Below the pieces are notes generated by a model that searched no databases, was not told the origin of the DNA, and saw nothing but the letters and a program-made list of their open reading frames with translations. The position numbers and the translations under genes were made by a program. Source: Costus lasius (Eukaryota > Streptophyta > Magnoliopsida > Zingiberales > Costaceae). Taken from it: 64,000 nt of DNA. The stretch covers positions 10,310,001 through 10,374,000 of the forward strand of contig CM050453.2 in the NCBI GenBank assembly GCA_027563935.2. The letters are read 5' to 3'. Below are positions 1 through 10,412 of the stretch, one piece after another (the first letter of the stretch is position 1; each line of letters opens with the position of its first letter).

Positions 1-2014
1 ACACTAAATGGTTAATCGAGAAAAGATTCTCTAGCAAAGTCTAGAGACACTTCTATAAAAAAAAAAGGAGCACAAAGATCCTCTCAAAAAAAAAGAGGAC
101 AAAGATCCTCTCAAAAAAAAAAAAAAAAAAGAGGACAAAGATCCTCTCAAAATTCTCCAAATGTTTGTATACCTTCACATCACTTGTAGAAATACCCTGA
201 TGTTTCCCTTTTTTTCACTTTCATCTCAAACCACTTAGAGGCTTCGAACCTTGTATGGGGAGGAACTATGACGTTGATTAGGAGGTGTAGTAGCTATGTG
301 TGGAACTCATTTACTTTGGGATGCAATGCTTACCACTTAGATATCCGATAGGAGTCTATCACTTGTGGGATGTTTGACCATTATATGGATCAGTGTTAGC
401 ATTATCTTAGAGAGGTTTGAACTCAAGTCTTATGAATCATCGTTACAGCTTAGTTTCATCTTATTTTTTGCTTGAAGACAAACAAGAGTTTAAGTCTGGG
501 GAGATTTGTTAAGTCATTTTTATATAGAGAATTATATGTGATTTTTATTGTTATATCTTCATTATTCTAGCATTTACACCTTATTTACATGGATTTATTG
601 CATTATCTTCGGAATCAACACTCGTTGGTGTTTTTACATCATTTTAGGGAAAAAGCGAGGGAATGCGACTGTTTTCAGCGAAATCTGTCTTCTCAGCAAA
701 ACGCACGGTCCACCCGATGACCAGAATCACGCCCTGTGGCTTTGGTGTCGCCTTATACCGATTTTCTAAATTTTGGCCCTCGACTTATCCACGTCAGATA
801 GAAGGTTCCAAAGGGGCAGAAGAGGAATTCGACCAAGGGAGGGGGGGACAAAAGGCAAAAGCCCTATTCACGTAAAGGGATCACGATTATTGGCGGAGGA
901 ATTCATTCGTTTACGCACGCACGAAGGAAGACGGGCGGCGGCTGAGCAGCGAAAGAAAAGAGGAAAACCTTCAACGCGAGAGCGTGAAGGAGGCGGACGA
1001 ACGATCAGAGGAAGAAGAGGGCTCCTCCAGGCGGCTTCTTCTCTCTTTAGGGAGTCTTATTTGTCATTTCTCATCTATTCTGCCATCTTCGTTGTCCATG
1101 GATGTTATGCTAGGAATTGTTTATGCTTTGCTTTGGAACATGAGTATGGCAGCTTAAATCTTGTTTCAGGGCTAGGGAAAGCCCCTTGAATGTTTTATAC
1201 ATGTATTGTGATTACATTTTTTAAACCCTAGATTGTCTTACTTGCCTAGTTGCACCTCTTGAATGAAGATTACCTTGTTGCTTTCTTCATATTTTAGATA
1301 TCTGGTATGGCCGAGAGGCACATCTAGATGTTTGATAACCTAGGCGATGGTACCTCAATCATCGCACGAGAGTGGTTGATTAGGTATGGGTAGTGCATAC
1401 TATTTCGTGCTCATTGGGTTTGTTCGGGTAGGCGTACTACGAGGGTAGGCGTCAAACCGTACAAATACCTTGTTGCATCACCCGAGAGGGGACAACATGT
1501 ACAAATGATGGGATGGTATGTACGATCCGGCACTCAATGAGTTTATTCGGTTTTGCGTCCTACGACGGTAGACGTTAAATCGGGTAAAGCTCCTAGTCGC
1601 AAGTTGCATCGCTCGAGAGAGGACAACTTGCGCACTCTTGGATCACCCTAGGATTTTAAAAGGGAATTGCATGCTGTTATTTCATCCATGCATAACACAT
1701 CGAGGTGGTAGACCCTAGCCCTGATCTCTTGCATCCTTGGATCCTTAGTTGTGCTATTACATTGCTTTCCTCTTGAGTTATCTTGCTTTGTTCTTTAGTT
1801 TTGATTTATTAACTGTTTCACAACCATCAAACGATCGTCTAGCTTGCGATAATCTAATCAGTCGGTACTTAGTATTTGGTCCCTGTGGGATCGATACATT
1901 TATATTACTTCGATAGTCTGTATACTTGCGGAACGGCTATCAGTGGGATCTCTCCATCGTTGCTCGATCGCTCCTATCGATCCTCTCTGGTGGAGTAGTG
2001 CTTGCCTTTTAACA
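1..2014 (+). mobile_element. 3' end of a Ty3/gypsy-type LTR retrotransposon (internal tail plus 3' LTR)
   Basis: The window opens inside the 3' untranslated tail of an LTR element. A purine-rich tract (GTCTGGGGAGA, about 495-504) lies directly before a TG dinucleotide at 507. From there to 2014 the sequence has the form of one long terminal repeat: it begins TGTTA and ends TAACA, a perfect 5-bp inverted repeat. The length (about 1508 bp) and the general style suggest a Tat-type gypsy element, but no coding domain lies in the window, so the lineage is inference. The copy of the target-site duplication should be the 5 bases after 2014 (ACGAA); the other copy lies outside. The first 150 bases contain an A-rich stretch with AAAGATCCTCTC repeated three times. 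ORFs of 70-138 codons inside the LTR show no recognisable domain. Confidence 0.7.
507..2014 (+). repeat. 3' long terminal repeat
   Basis: TG...CA-bounded segment with TGTTA/TAACA ends, directly preceded by a polypurine tract. Only one copy is present in the window, so LTR status rests on the boundaries and not on an alignment of two LTRs. Confidence 0.65.
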
Positions 2015-2348
2015 ACGAAAGCCGCCGCCTTCATCTGGGTCCCTCGCGAGCTTCACGCCCCACCCGCATCGCGTCTCTGACGCCCGATTCCTTCGGCGCC
2101 ACCACGCTCACGCTGCTTTGAATGCCATCGTCGACCGCTTCCTCCGCTTCATCGCGTTGCTCTCCGCATCGCCTGCAGCTCGCTTTCGAAGCCGCGTCCA
2201 AAACACGCGGAGAGGACGATGCCGTCGTGGCTCGTCTCTGGTCAACTCCTCCGGTTGACCGAATACCTCGTGGGTTTGGGGCTTTGTTGTGAGTCTGGGA
2301 CACAGTTTGGCCCATGTCGTCCGGCCCAAAAGTCCACAGGCCTAATAT
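2015..2348. other. GC-rich intergenic segment, no gene recognised
   Basis: This is a GC-rich stretch between the LTR end and a foldback MITE. A 117-codon minus-strand ORF and overlapping ORFs exist, but their composition is Arg/Ala-rich without a motif. This is expected by chance in GC-rich DNA. It may be a remnant of a gene's 5' region. Confidence 0.4.
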
Positions 2349-2556
2349 TAAGCTCTCCAATGGTACCAATATTATTAAGAACAAATTTACACATAATGAG
2401 AAATTAACCTAAATATTTTACATAAAAAATAAAATACTATTTATTTTTATTTTTTTATGTAAAATATTTAGGTTAATTGCTCGTTATGTGTAATCTTGTT
2501 CATAATAATATTTTTGTATGTAAAATATTTAGGTTAATTTCTCATTGGAGAACTTA
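2349..2556. mobile_element. Foldback MITE
   Basis: The ends are inverted copies: TAAGCTCTCCAA at 2349-2360 and TTGGAGAACTTA at 2545-2556. The inverted similarity continues inward over roughly 80 bases per arm to the AT-rich centre near 2440. The right arm carries an internal duplication of the segment TGTAAAATATTTAGGTTAAT (about 2457-2476 and 2519-2538). There is no coding capacity. The superfamily cannot be assigned because no clear target-site duplication is visible. Confidence 0.65.
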
Positions 2557-2609
2557 GGATATGTAGATCATTTCTATAAAAAAAAAATTTAAAAATTTTT
2601 TATATAAAA

Positions 2610-2700
2610 ATGGGGTACCCGCTGGAAATTTTTCAGCGGGGTATTTCCAGCTAGGTACCCCGTTGGAAATTTTCCAGTTAGGTACCCCGCCAGAAAAATT
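2610..2700. repeat. Short hairpin-forming GGTACCCCG/GGAAAT repeats
   Basis: The motif GGTACCCCG followed by TGGAAAT-like sequence recurs about three times, partly inverted (GGTACCCGCTGGAAA...TTTCAGCGGGGTA). No gene is visible here. It may be the edge of another degenerate foldback element. Confidence 0.4.
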
Positions 2701-2861
2701 TCTCCGGGAAGAGATCCTTGGAGCTAAAGGCTATATGGTGACCGTTCAACTTCCTCTTGCTAGCTCAGCAGCCATGTGGATGGGCTTGTGCTTGCCCGTA
2801 AGATGTCATGTGCATTTTGGTTGCCACCTAGGTCAACCCTTTAGCTGATCACATAAATTTC

Positions 2862-3250
2862 CTCAGAAAGTGAACTTTTCGAGAAAAGTTAGGAAGGATC
2901 TCAAAATTTTGTAAAAAATTATTAAAAAAATACATTTATATTCGTAATTTATAATATATTATAAGTTATCCAATAATACCCATATTGTCATGAAAAAATT
3001 TACTCACGATAAGAAATTAATAAAAATATTATGGTGAAAAAAATATCTAAGGTGGATGATTTTTCGATGAATTTTTTTTATAATATTTTTATTAATTTCT
3101 CCTCGTGTGTACTTTTTTTTATAAAAATATGAATACAATTGGATAGTTTATAATATATATATTATAAATATAAATTTCTTTTTTAAAAAATATTTTCTTA
3201 ATATAAATATACTAACTTTCTTATGTTTTCTCGGAAAATGACTTTATGAG
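2862..3250. mobile_element. Foldback MITE, long imperfect inverted arms
   Basis: The left arm (about 2862-3045) and right arm (about 3070-3250) are inverted copies. Outer ends read CTCAGAAAGTGAACTTTTC and GAAAATGACTTTATGAG. Inner portions share TATAATATATTATAA and AGAAATTAATAAAAATATTAT. The whole segment is AT-rich and noncoding. It belongs to a similar foldback style as the element at 2349-2556 but differs in sequence. Confidence 0.6.
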
Positions 3251-3377
3251 AAAACGCGCCCTTAGCTGCCTACCTACCTCCTGGCTAGCTGTGTGTCTCC
3301 ACGCGTCTGATAACCTCTGAAAGCCACATCGTTAGCTCGTCATGCACGCTCACGGGCCATCACCTGGAAAAATTTTC

Positions 3378-3720
3378 TAGGAATCCACGGATTGCTAGAA
3401 AATTAAGAAGCCGGATGTTTTAGTCGTTGATCTGCCCAGTACGTGCTCCAATCCTAAGATACATTTGAAATAAGATTAGAATTAGTATTCCTAATTAACT
3501 TAGGAATAGTATTAATATTAGTATTAACATTAATATCAACATTAGTATTAGTATTAGTATTAACATTAGTATTAATATTAATTTTAGCATTAATATTAAT
3601 ATTAGCATTAATATTAGTATTAGCAGTAAAGTTTTTTTTCTAACCTTTCTCGAGATCTGCACTGTTATAATCAATGGCACATACGAGCTTCCGAAAATCA
3701 TAGGAATCCGCGGATTCCTA
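3378..3720. repeat. (ATTAGT)n-like satellite bounded by two related palindromes
   Basis: About 3488-3630 is a degenerate run of ATTAGT/ATTAAT hexamers. It lies between a near-palindrome at 3378-3398 (CTAGGAATCCACGGATTGCTAG) and a perfect 20-bp palindrome at 3701-3720 (half-site TAGGAATCCG). No coding sequence is present. Confidence 0.5.
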
Positions 3721-4370
3721 TAAACCGTTCCCCATCGCCACCGGATGCCTGTGCCAGCTGCACACCCATAGCGGCCTCTGGAAGCTCAGCAGCCAGCTTG
3801 TCCAGTTGTCCCCCACGCAAGCCCATGTGCTCGCTGTCGATTCCGTTGGTCAATGCCATTGGACGCCGTGTCAACGCCATGCAGCACCGCCCCGCTGACC
3901 TGAAGACGGCGCCAGTCCTCGCTCGTTGTGCCCGACCTGCTCTCATCGCCATCGCCTGAAGCATCCACGCGGCTCCACCCCCACTAGCTGGAGTTGCCGC
4001 CTGTCACACGTGCCAACGCCTCCCGCTGCACGGCCATGGCCACACCGCTGCCACCGCACGTCATTAGTTGCACGGCCATTCGTTGCATGGCCACGCCGCC
4101 TGAAGCATCCACGCCGCTGCTGCCTGCCTTCGTTCCATGGCAATTGTTCTTGTTTATCTCATTTATTCTCGTTAAGCTCCCTTGAGCTGAAAGAAAATAA
4201 TATTAGTTGCAAACAATTGTCTTTCCTCGGCATTTTGCCTTCACTATCAAAATTTTAGCATAATGAAATACGAAACCGATGCAGAAATCGCCTCTATGTT
4301 AGCCGATTAAATGTTCCAATTGGCATCGGACATAATACCAAGATCAGGTTAGAGCTTCGTTATTCTTTGT
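3721..4370. other. Intergenic, no gene recognised
   Basis: The first part (to about 4140) is GC-rich and gives overlapping ORFs of 60-110 codons on both strands. Their proteins are low-complexity and mutually antisense, so they are taken as chance ORFs. The rest is AT-rich with nothing recognised. Confidence 0.4.
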
Positions 4371-4700
4371 CGATAGCACGATTTTCAAAATCGTTCCGAA
4401 TACCGGTCCAGCGAGAGACCGGCACCAGACCCACCTCCGGATACTGGGCTGTTCGTACCGGTCCGGCGAGGGATTGGCACCGGACCCACCTTCGGAACAC
4501 GATCCGGCGACAGCAGCCACAGGCGAAGCAGAGGCGACTTTCGGGCGGAGCGGGAGGCGTCGCCGCCGCCTCTATTTTCTGCCGAAACCCTAAATTAGAG
4601 TTTTGTCGGTTTTTACTCAGTACGTCGGTCTGGTACTAGTACTGTACCAGTCCGGTGGCTCACCGGAGTACGGTACCGGACCGGCATTGAGATCGTTTAT
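4371..4700. repeat. Degenerate copy of the GTACCGG-rich hAT MITE family
   Basis: Segments such as GTACCGGTCCGGCGAGGGA and the terminal GTACGGTACCGGACCGG match the body of the well-bounded MITE at 41215-41561. Here the terminal CATGGTTCCAAA repeats are not intact, so boundaries are approximate. Confidence 0.5.
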
Positions 4701-5455
4701 GATATCCAGGAACAGCATCATTGACATGAATGCGAAGTAGGAAAAGACGTTGTCATAACAAACAAAGATGTATGTACTTGGACTCGATATTATGCTAAAT
4801 GATTGTGTTTTCGTATTTGCTTAATGAGATTTCTTTCATAATAAGGTGTGGAAGAAGCTGATAGGTCCAGTGAGGGCTTCTACATATGATAGAAGAATGA
4901 TAGAACCAGAATGGTTCTTGTCATGCTGTAAAGATGTATATTTTAGTAGTTTTCTTCATTCTGTAAACAAAAGAACAAAAGTTTTTATCTTGTTATTTCT
5001 TTAGTTACCCAATAATGAGATGTGGTTTCTGAATTCCGAGTAACATTATTGACCAAACGTTTTGTTTTGGTAGACAAATAGGCAAGAGACAAATTTATGT
5101 TCTATGTTGAAATGTGCTATCAATAAGGCAGTATCATTTTTGGGTCTTGTATGAAACATTGTTTTGCAAAATGTAAAGTGTGTAAGGGGTTATATATAAA
5201 AGTGAACGAAAGTGCAACATATGCATATTTTAGCTACACAAAATCCCAACTCCATCGTAGATTGCTTAATTTTATTTATGTCATTGTTTAATTTTAAATG
5301 CATATGTATTTCTGCTTAATAGAACAGTACAGTATTTTTAAACTACTTTGTAGCTCAGCAGTTTATCCAAACAATTTTAATTTTATCCAACTAACTTTGA
5401 TCAAACTAGCAAAAGCTATAAGCTCTCGTAGCCCCAAACTGACTCTTAGTTAATC
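4701..5455. other. Intergenic, AT-rich
   Basis: There is no ORF of note, no tandem repeat and no recognisable element. It directly precedes the block shared with 44336-44878. Confidence 0.4.
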
Positions 5456-5983
5456 TAACACTAAGCACAGCTGGAGATTGGTTTGGAACTACCCACGTAT
5501 AGTAGTTAGAATCATGTTTGCTTGGTCAAATGGTTGCTAAGAAAAGCCGGAATACTGAATAGTTAGGTTATAAAATAGAAAAAAAATAGAAAAACACGAA
5601 ATAGAATTGTGTCAAGTGGACGTGTAAATGCTTTCATTATGATTTGCGGCATATGTGTCCTCCCAAGAAGTTGGAAGTTTCTTGTTGTGTCTTGAACAAT
5701 TATTAGAGTTCACGTTTGTCATGCTTCATTACATAATCAAACAAACGGAGCTGGAAGGATGTCATCTCTGATGCAGTCTTTGATGTGAGTAAAGAATAAA
5801 AGGTGTCATGTTGCTATGCACTTAGAAGAAAAGGCAATAGGTTGATTACTCAGTTTTTCACTCACTATTATGATTTAACTTGATTGTACAAATTCAATAC
5901 CAAAATTTAGCCTTTCACTTGGTATTTGAGTTGGATAGCTTATTACATAACTTGAATCCAACTTATGAATTTAAATGAGCTTA
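5456..5983 (+). repeat. Duplicated ~530 bp block, copy A (partner 44336-44878)
   Basis: The sequence runs collinear with 44336-44878 in the same orientation, with scattered substitutions and small indels. For example, both contain AGAATCATGTTTGCTTGGTC and GCGGCATATGTGTCCTCCC. Similarity stops at about 5977, where the copia element begins. Because a decayed Lsi2-like gene follows this copy and an intact one follows the other, this appears to be the upstream edge of a segmental duplication. Confidence 0.8.
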
Positions 5984-5989
5984 TTACAT

Positions 5990-7309
5990 AAAGAGACTCT
6001 CCAGTTTTATTGAAAGACATTTTTAGAATAATTATAGCTTTGGTAGCACATTTTGATCTTGAGCTTCATCAAATTGATGTTAAGACAGCTTTTCTTAATG
6101 GTGACATTGAGGAAACGATTTATATGTTACAACCAAAAAGATTAGATTCAAACAGAACTAATCAATTAGTTTGTAAATTAAAAAAAATCAATTTATGGGT
6201 TCAAGCAAACTTCCTGTCAATGGTACCAAAAATTTGATCTAGTGGTTCTCTCATTTGGCTTTGAGGTAAATACTATTGAAGATTGTGCATACCATAAGTT
6301 TAGTGAGAGTAGAATTATTTTTCTGGTTCTATATGTGAATAATATTTTGCTTGCTAGTAGCGATATGCAACTACTTTAAGAAACTAAGAAATTTCTTTTA
6401 GAGCAATTTGAACTGAAAGATATTGATGTAGCATCATTCATATTAGAAATCCAAATTCATTGTGACCGTTCACAAGGAATTCTTAGATTATCACAGAAGG
6501 GTTACATAGAATAAGTGTCGCAATATTTTGTCATGCAAAACTGTAGACCTCATGAAACCCCTATGTCTAAAGGAGATAAATCTAGTCCCAAACAGTGCCC
6601 AAAATGTGAGATCGATTCTAAGTTTATGAAAAACATCCCAATGCATCTGTAGTAGGAAGTTTGATGTATGCACAAGTTTGCACTCGCCCAGACCTTGCGT
6701 ACATTATTAGAATGCTTGACAAATATCAAAGTAATCCAGGAAGAGAACATTGGATTGCAGCCAAGAGCATATTCAGATATTTGCAAAACACTAAAGACTA
6801 TATGCTCACATACATAAAGTCAGATAAACTTGAGATCATTAGGTTATCTAATTCCAATTTTGCTGGATGCCAAAAATGTTAAAAATCGACATCAGGTTAC
6901 GTATTCACTTTAGCTAGAGGTGCTCTTGGAAAAGTGTTAAGCAAACACTTATTGCATCCTCCACTATGGAGGCAGAATTTGTTGCATGTTCTGAGGTATC
7001 CAATCATGCTATTTAGTTGCGTAATTTCATTTCAAGGATGTGAATTATTGAAGGTTTAGAAATGTCACTCAAGTTATACTATGACAATAGAGTTGTAGTC
7101 TTATTTTCAAACAATAATAGGAGCTCTTCGAGATCTAAACATATAGACATCAAGTTCCTCATTATAAAAGAAAGAGTTCAGAGCGGTTGCATTTCTATTG
7201 AGTTTATAGGACCAAACTCTATGGTTGCAACCTCACTCATTAAGGCATTGACACCGAAGGCTTTTTATCAACATGTTGAAAATATGGGCATTGTCAGCAA
7301 TGTCTTTTG
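5990..7309 (+). pseudogene. copia pol remnant: reverse transcriptase and RNase H
   Basis: Translation from 6010 gives the typical copia RT segment DVKTAFLNGDIEETIYM. The catalytic box reads YVNNILL at 6332-6352, where active elements have YVDD, so both aspartates are lost. RNase H follows from about 6660 with TRPDLAYIIRMLDKYQSNPG and a Ser-Asn-Ser-Asn-Phe-Ala-Gly-Cys stretch. A C-terminal segment (7062-7309) contains YYDNRVVVLFSNNN and RSKHIDIKFL and ends VENMGIVSNVF. The coding sequence is spread over several frames with stops (for example near 6237, 6378 and 6880), so it is an inactive fossil. Neither strand shows a host gene here. Confidence 0.85.
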
Positions 7310-7708
7310 ATCGGTGAGTTAGCTTATATGTTTGTTCATACCTATAATTATTGCCATGACATCAATAAAGGTTTTCAATTTTCTTTTGCTCTGTACTTTC
7401 GATCCCATTTGGTTAAAGTTGGACTTGTTGAAAAAAATATGAAATTTTCACATCATGTTATTTTCATGCTGCACATTCATACTAGATCTATGTTATTCAG
7501 TCAAGTCATGCATGTGATCACTATGGGCCTAATTGACGAATATATTCAATGACTGCCCCTTTAGTCCTTGTATTAATAAGACTGATGGATGAGATTGATT
7601 TAGATGACTTTTCTATAGTTATATGCACAAAAAGCTTATATTGGAGATTTGTAGGTGATTGAAGATACTATTGTGTAAATACATTGTTGTGTCATCCAAG
7701 TGGGAGAT

Positions 7709-8050
7709 TGTTAAGATATGTGGACTACACAATATACACAGAAAATATATTGCGTTCAAACATGTAGACGTACATGTAAAGCAATAATTAATCACATATA
7801 TTTTATCTCTAATTAATTTATACAAGTCGTCTAATTAATAAATTATGGAGGAGCTAAATTGTGTAGAATCCTTGGGCACAATTAATTATTAACGGACTTA
7901 TCTGTAAATGGGTCATTATATTTTTCCTTATAAATATGAGTGTGGTCCTTGGTTGAGGTGAGACAATTGTCAGAGAGTGCCTCTAGTTTTAATTTTCCAT
8001 CAGCCGCCACAACTCTCTACAAGTAACTTTACCATCAGTCAGAAGACTCA
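7709..8050 (+). repeat. copia 3' LTR (right edge approximate)
   Basis: Begins TGTTAAGATATG directly after the polypurine tract. It includes a TATA-like promoter box. The right end is not determined because the 5' LTR is missing for comparison. Confidence 0.55.
7929..7936 (+). promoter_or_regulatory. TATA-like box of the copia LTR
   Basis: TATAAATA lies about 220 bases into the LTR, a normal position for an LTR promoter. The assignment is by motif and context only. Confidence 0.35.
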
Positions 8051-8124
8051 TCTGTGACTTGCCTAGCCTAGACGCGTCACTTGCCGGTTGCCGCTTGTTG
8101 TAGCTCACCACCCTTAGCCACCTG

Positions 8125-8275
8125 CACCGAATGGTGACGAGAAGAATCAATGATGACGAGCACCAACTTATGCCATGTTCTAAATGGCGATGATGAGCAA
8201 CGAGAAAAATCGATCATGACGAGCACCAACTTATGCCCTGTTCTGAACGGCGACAAGAGACAATAAAAATCGAAG
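8125..8275. repeat. Two-copy imperfect tandem repeat, ~65-70 bp unit
   Basis: The segment GACGAGCACCAACTTATGCC occurs at about 8156 and 8218, each followed by a TGTTCTRAAYGGCGA-like sequence. It is noncoding and lies between the copia LTR and the first Lsi2-like pseudogene fragment. Confidence 0.5.
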
Positions 8276-8403
8276 AACGAAAATCTATATGCCCTCAGCG
8301 TCGCTTGTAGCGGCATCCCTTGTCGTCGCTTCCACACATTGTCGCATGTCATGCTAGCACCGAACGGTGAGAGCTCAACAGCGATGGCAATGACATTCCA
8401 ACA

Positions 8404-8494
8404 CCCTTCGCCTTCTTCTGGGTCTTGGCAGCCTTCCCAGTGGTGCCGTTCTTCCCCATTGGGTGCACCGTTGACTCGCTCCTCAGTGCCTTGC
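8404..8494 (+). pseudogene. Lsi2-like exon 1 fragment (5' part)
   Basis: About 90 bases match positions 50371-50460 of the intact gene (CCTTCGCCTTCTTCTGGGTC...CTCGCTCCTC), mostly with C-to-T and G-to-A differences as expected of a methylated, decaying copy. This encodes the first membrane segment in the active gene. Similarity ends at about 8494. Confidence 0.75.
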
Positions 8495-8795
8495 CAGGTC
8501 AAGTCAGGTCAGGTTGTGGTCGCGGGTGCAGATAAATAACTCACACATATTTTTATCCAGGTAACAAATTTTAGCTCTTTTAAAACTAATTTGCCAGTTT
8601 TCATTAGCCATTAGCCTCCCTATTTAGAGGTGCCCAAATAATTAGTTATTAATAAATTTGGGTTTTGTTATTTTTAAACGGTGTGAGAGGGAGCACTATG
8701 TCTTAGATTTAGGTTAAATAGTTTATTTTATAATTTTTTATTTAATTATTTCTATGCTTTTATTGCACTTCTTTACTTGCTGGAATTCAATTACG

Positions 8796-8912
8796 AACAA
8801 CAGGTTATTCTTCCTAGCGTCTCCGTGGCTTCCTTTAAATTCTTTGCTAGAGATCGATCAAAACTTGATCTCGAGATTTTAGCATTCTTGCACGATTCTT
8901 TTATATTGAATT

Positions 8913-8945
<33 letters not shown>

Positions 8946-8962
8946 GGGACGATGGCCATGGG
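8796..8962 (+). pseudogene. Lsi2-like 5'UTR and start codon fragment
   Basis: This matches 50130-50337 of the intact gene, including CTTTAAATTCTTT, AGATCGATC, CTTGATCTCGAGATTT, CACGATTC, the GA-rich leader and GGTAGGGACGATGGCCAT. The GA run has expanded to a (GA)n microsatellite at about 8911-8940. Immediately after the ATGGCCATG the sequence switches to a hAT-like terminus. The 5'UTR lies downstream of the exon fragment at 8404, so the locus is rearranged. Confidence 0.75.
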
Positions 8963-9584
8963 TAGGGGTGTGCAATTGGTATTTCAGTACTAGTACCGGT
9001 ACTGAAATTTTGGTACCGAAGTACCAACTTATTTTTTTGGGTACCGGTATTGGTACCGAAGTACCAAAATTGCTGTCGGTACCGGTACCGATTTCCCGAA
9101 ATAAATTCATGAAATTCTTGAAATTCCTAACCAATATATCTTTAATTTTATACCACAAGCTGAAAAAAAAAACATTTCAATATAATACAAATATACAATC
9201 AAACCATACAATAAATATAATATAATCCAATCATACAACAAATATGACACAAACATATAATCAAACCATATAACAAATCCAAAGAAAAAAATACAATAAA
9301 ATCAAACCATACAACAAATCCAACAAAGCTAACAAACATACAACCAAAATTATAAGTTACAACTACCATTACACCAAGTTCTAACAAGTCCATCATCAAA
9401 GTTACAAGTCTATTACACCAAAATTACAAGTTCATCATCAAAGTTACAAGTCCATTACACCAAAGTTACAAGTTTATCATCAAAATTACATCAAGTTCTA
9501 ACAAGTCAATTACAACAAGTTCTAACAAGTCCACTATTAGTCCATTACACCAAAATTCCAACCAACACCCAACAAAGTCCACTA
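8963..9584. mobile_element. hAT-like element fragment with A/C-rich tandem tract
   Basis: It starts TAGGGGTGTGCAATTGG, then has many GTACCGGTAC/GGTACCGAAGTACC motifs (8985-9100), a common subterminal style of nonautonomous hAT elements. From about 9180 to 9540 it is A/C-rich with reiterated ACAAGT-CCATTACACCAAA motifs. There is no transposase. The right end merges with the first array unit, so the element may be incomplete. Confidence 0.45.
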
Positions 9585-9600
9585 TTTGCCCCCTCTTATG

Positions 9601-9831
9601 AATATATGAAAATATTGATGCATAAAATAAATATAAGAATAGATACGAAGAGATTCGTCCACCTCCCATAAATTTGATTCCTTCCCCTATAAAGAAACTC
9701 ACAATACCAACCCCATTTGTAATTCCATCAATTATATTTTTATCAAAAAACTGAGTTAGTTCGGTTAATACCCTTATACCCATTTCAAAAACCCTAGTAT
9801 AAAAAATATCTATGTAACCATGATTATATGA
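9601..9831 (-). pseudogene. Plastid ndhF C-terminal remnant, unit 1
   Basis: The minus-strand translation contains [20 protein letters not shown] and [19 protein letters not shown], the signature C-terminal end of plastid NADH dehydrogenase subunit F (ndhF). Only about 75 codons are present, with substitutions, so this is nuclear plastid-derived DNA (NUPT). The reading frame runs into unrelated sequence at both ends. Confidence 0.8.
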
Positions 9832-9984
9832 CCATCATACTCTAATTTTCATTTTTATATAACCTGACATAATGTGCTGTGTGCAAGAAAAAATAATAGT
9901 AATTTTTATTTTTATTATATTATACTTATATATGTATATTATTATATTGCCCCCATATACCTTTGGGTCCTTGATCCACCACTG

Positions 9985-10296
9985 GTGGTGGCCATGATCT
10001 GCTTCTCTACGTCTGCCTCATCTCCGCCGTCTCCAGTGCTCTCTTCACCAACGGCACTTGCTGCATCATGCTGACCGGGTTCGTCCTCAACCTTGCCCAC
10101 TAGCATAGCCACCCACCACAGCCCTTCCTCATCGCGTTCACCTCGGTGCTAACATTGGTTTCACTACAATGCTGATCGGGAATCCCTAGAACCTTGTTAT
10201 CAGCATGCAGTGCGGGATCTCATTCTAGAAGTTCCTTGTGGGGCTCTTTCCCGAGGTCCTAGTTGGTGCAACGCTACCTTCCTACTATATGCATGT
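9985..10296 (+). pseudogene. Lsi2-like exon 1 fragment, unit 1
   Basis: This corresponds to about 50617-50930 of the intact gene (GATCTGCTTCTCTACGTCTG...TTTCCCG-GGTCCTAGTTGG). Premature stops include the TAG in CCCACTAGCATAG and the TAG that replaces CAG in GGGAATCCCTAGAACC. The fragment begins immediately after the hAT terminus and ends in (TA)n. Confidence 0.85.
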
Positions 10297-10302
10297 GCTT
10301 AA

Positions 10303-10306
<4 letters not shown>

Positions 10307-10361
<55 letters not shown>
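10307..10361. repeat. (TA)n microsatellite, unit 1/2 junction
   Basis: About 55 bp of pure AT repeat at the unit boundary. Equivalent tracts lie at about 11132-11198 and 11969-11986. Such tracts could promote slippage or unequal exchange. Confidence 0.9.
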
Positions 10362-10364
<3 letters not shown>

Positions 10365-10412
10365 GTTTGCCCCCACTCATCATTGATGTTGCGCTGTTTG
10401 CCCCCTCTTATG

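Larger units (their letters stand above)
5984..8050 (+). mobile_element. 5'-truncated Ty1/copia retrotransposon
   Basis: This is a copia-type polyprotein remnant (reverse transcriptase then RNase H, the copia order) followed by a 3' LTR. The element starts inside reverse transcriptase at the breakpoint with the duplicated block, so gag, protease, integrase and the 5' LTR are absent. The polypurine tract AAGTGGGAGA (7699-7708) directly precedes the LTR start TGTTAAG at 7709. The LTR end is not securely placed (about 8050). Confidence 0.8.
9585..10396 (+). repeat. Array unit 1 (hAT end + ndhF remnant + Lsi2-like fragment)
   Basis: First of four direct units measured from the shared TTTGCCCCCTCTTATG motif. 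Order within the unit: ndhF-like segment (minus strand), AT-rich stretch, hAT 3' terminus ending GATCCACCACTG (about 9973-9984), Lsi2-like exon fragment, (TA)n, then TTTGCCCCCACTCATC leading to the next unit. Length 812 bp. Confidence 0.85.

Noticed and set aside
548..1189. ORFs of 70-138 codons as genes
   Set aside because: They overlap one another inside the LTR and lack any motif.
2031..2384. 117-codon minus ORF
   Set aside because: GC-rich DNA with overlapping ORFs in other frames; no protein family recognised.
3698..4258. Several ORFs on both strands
   Set aside because: Mutually antisense, low complexity, compositionally driven.
9466..9783. Minus-strand ORF as a live nuclear ndhF gene
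   Set aside because: Only the C-terminal ~75 codons are present and the frame runs into unrelated DNA; present in four decayed copies.
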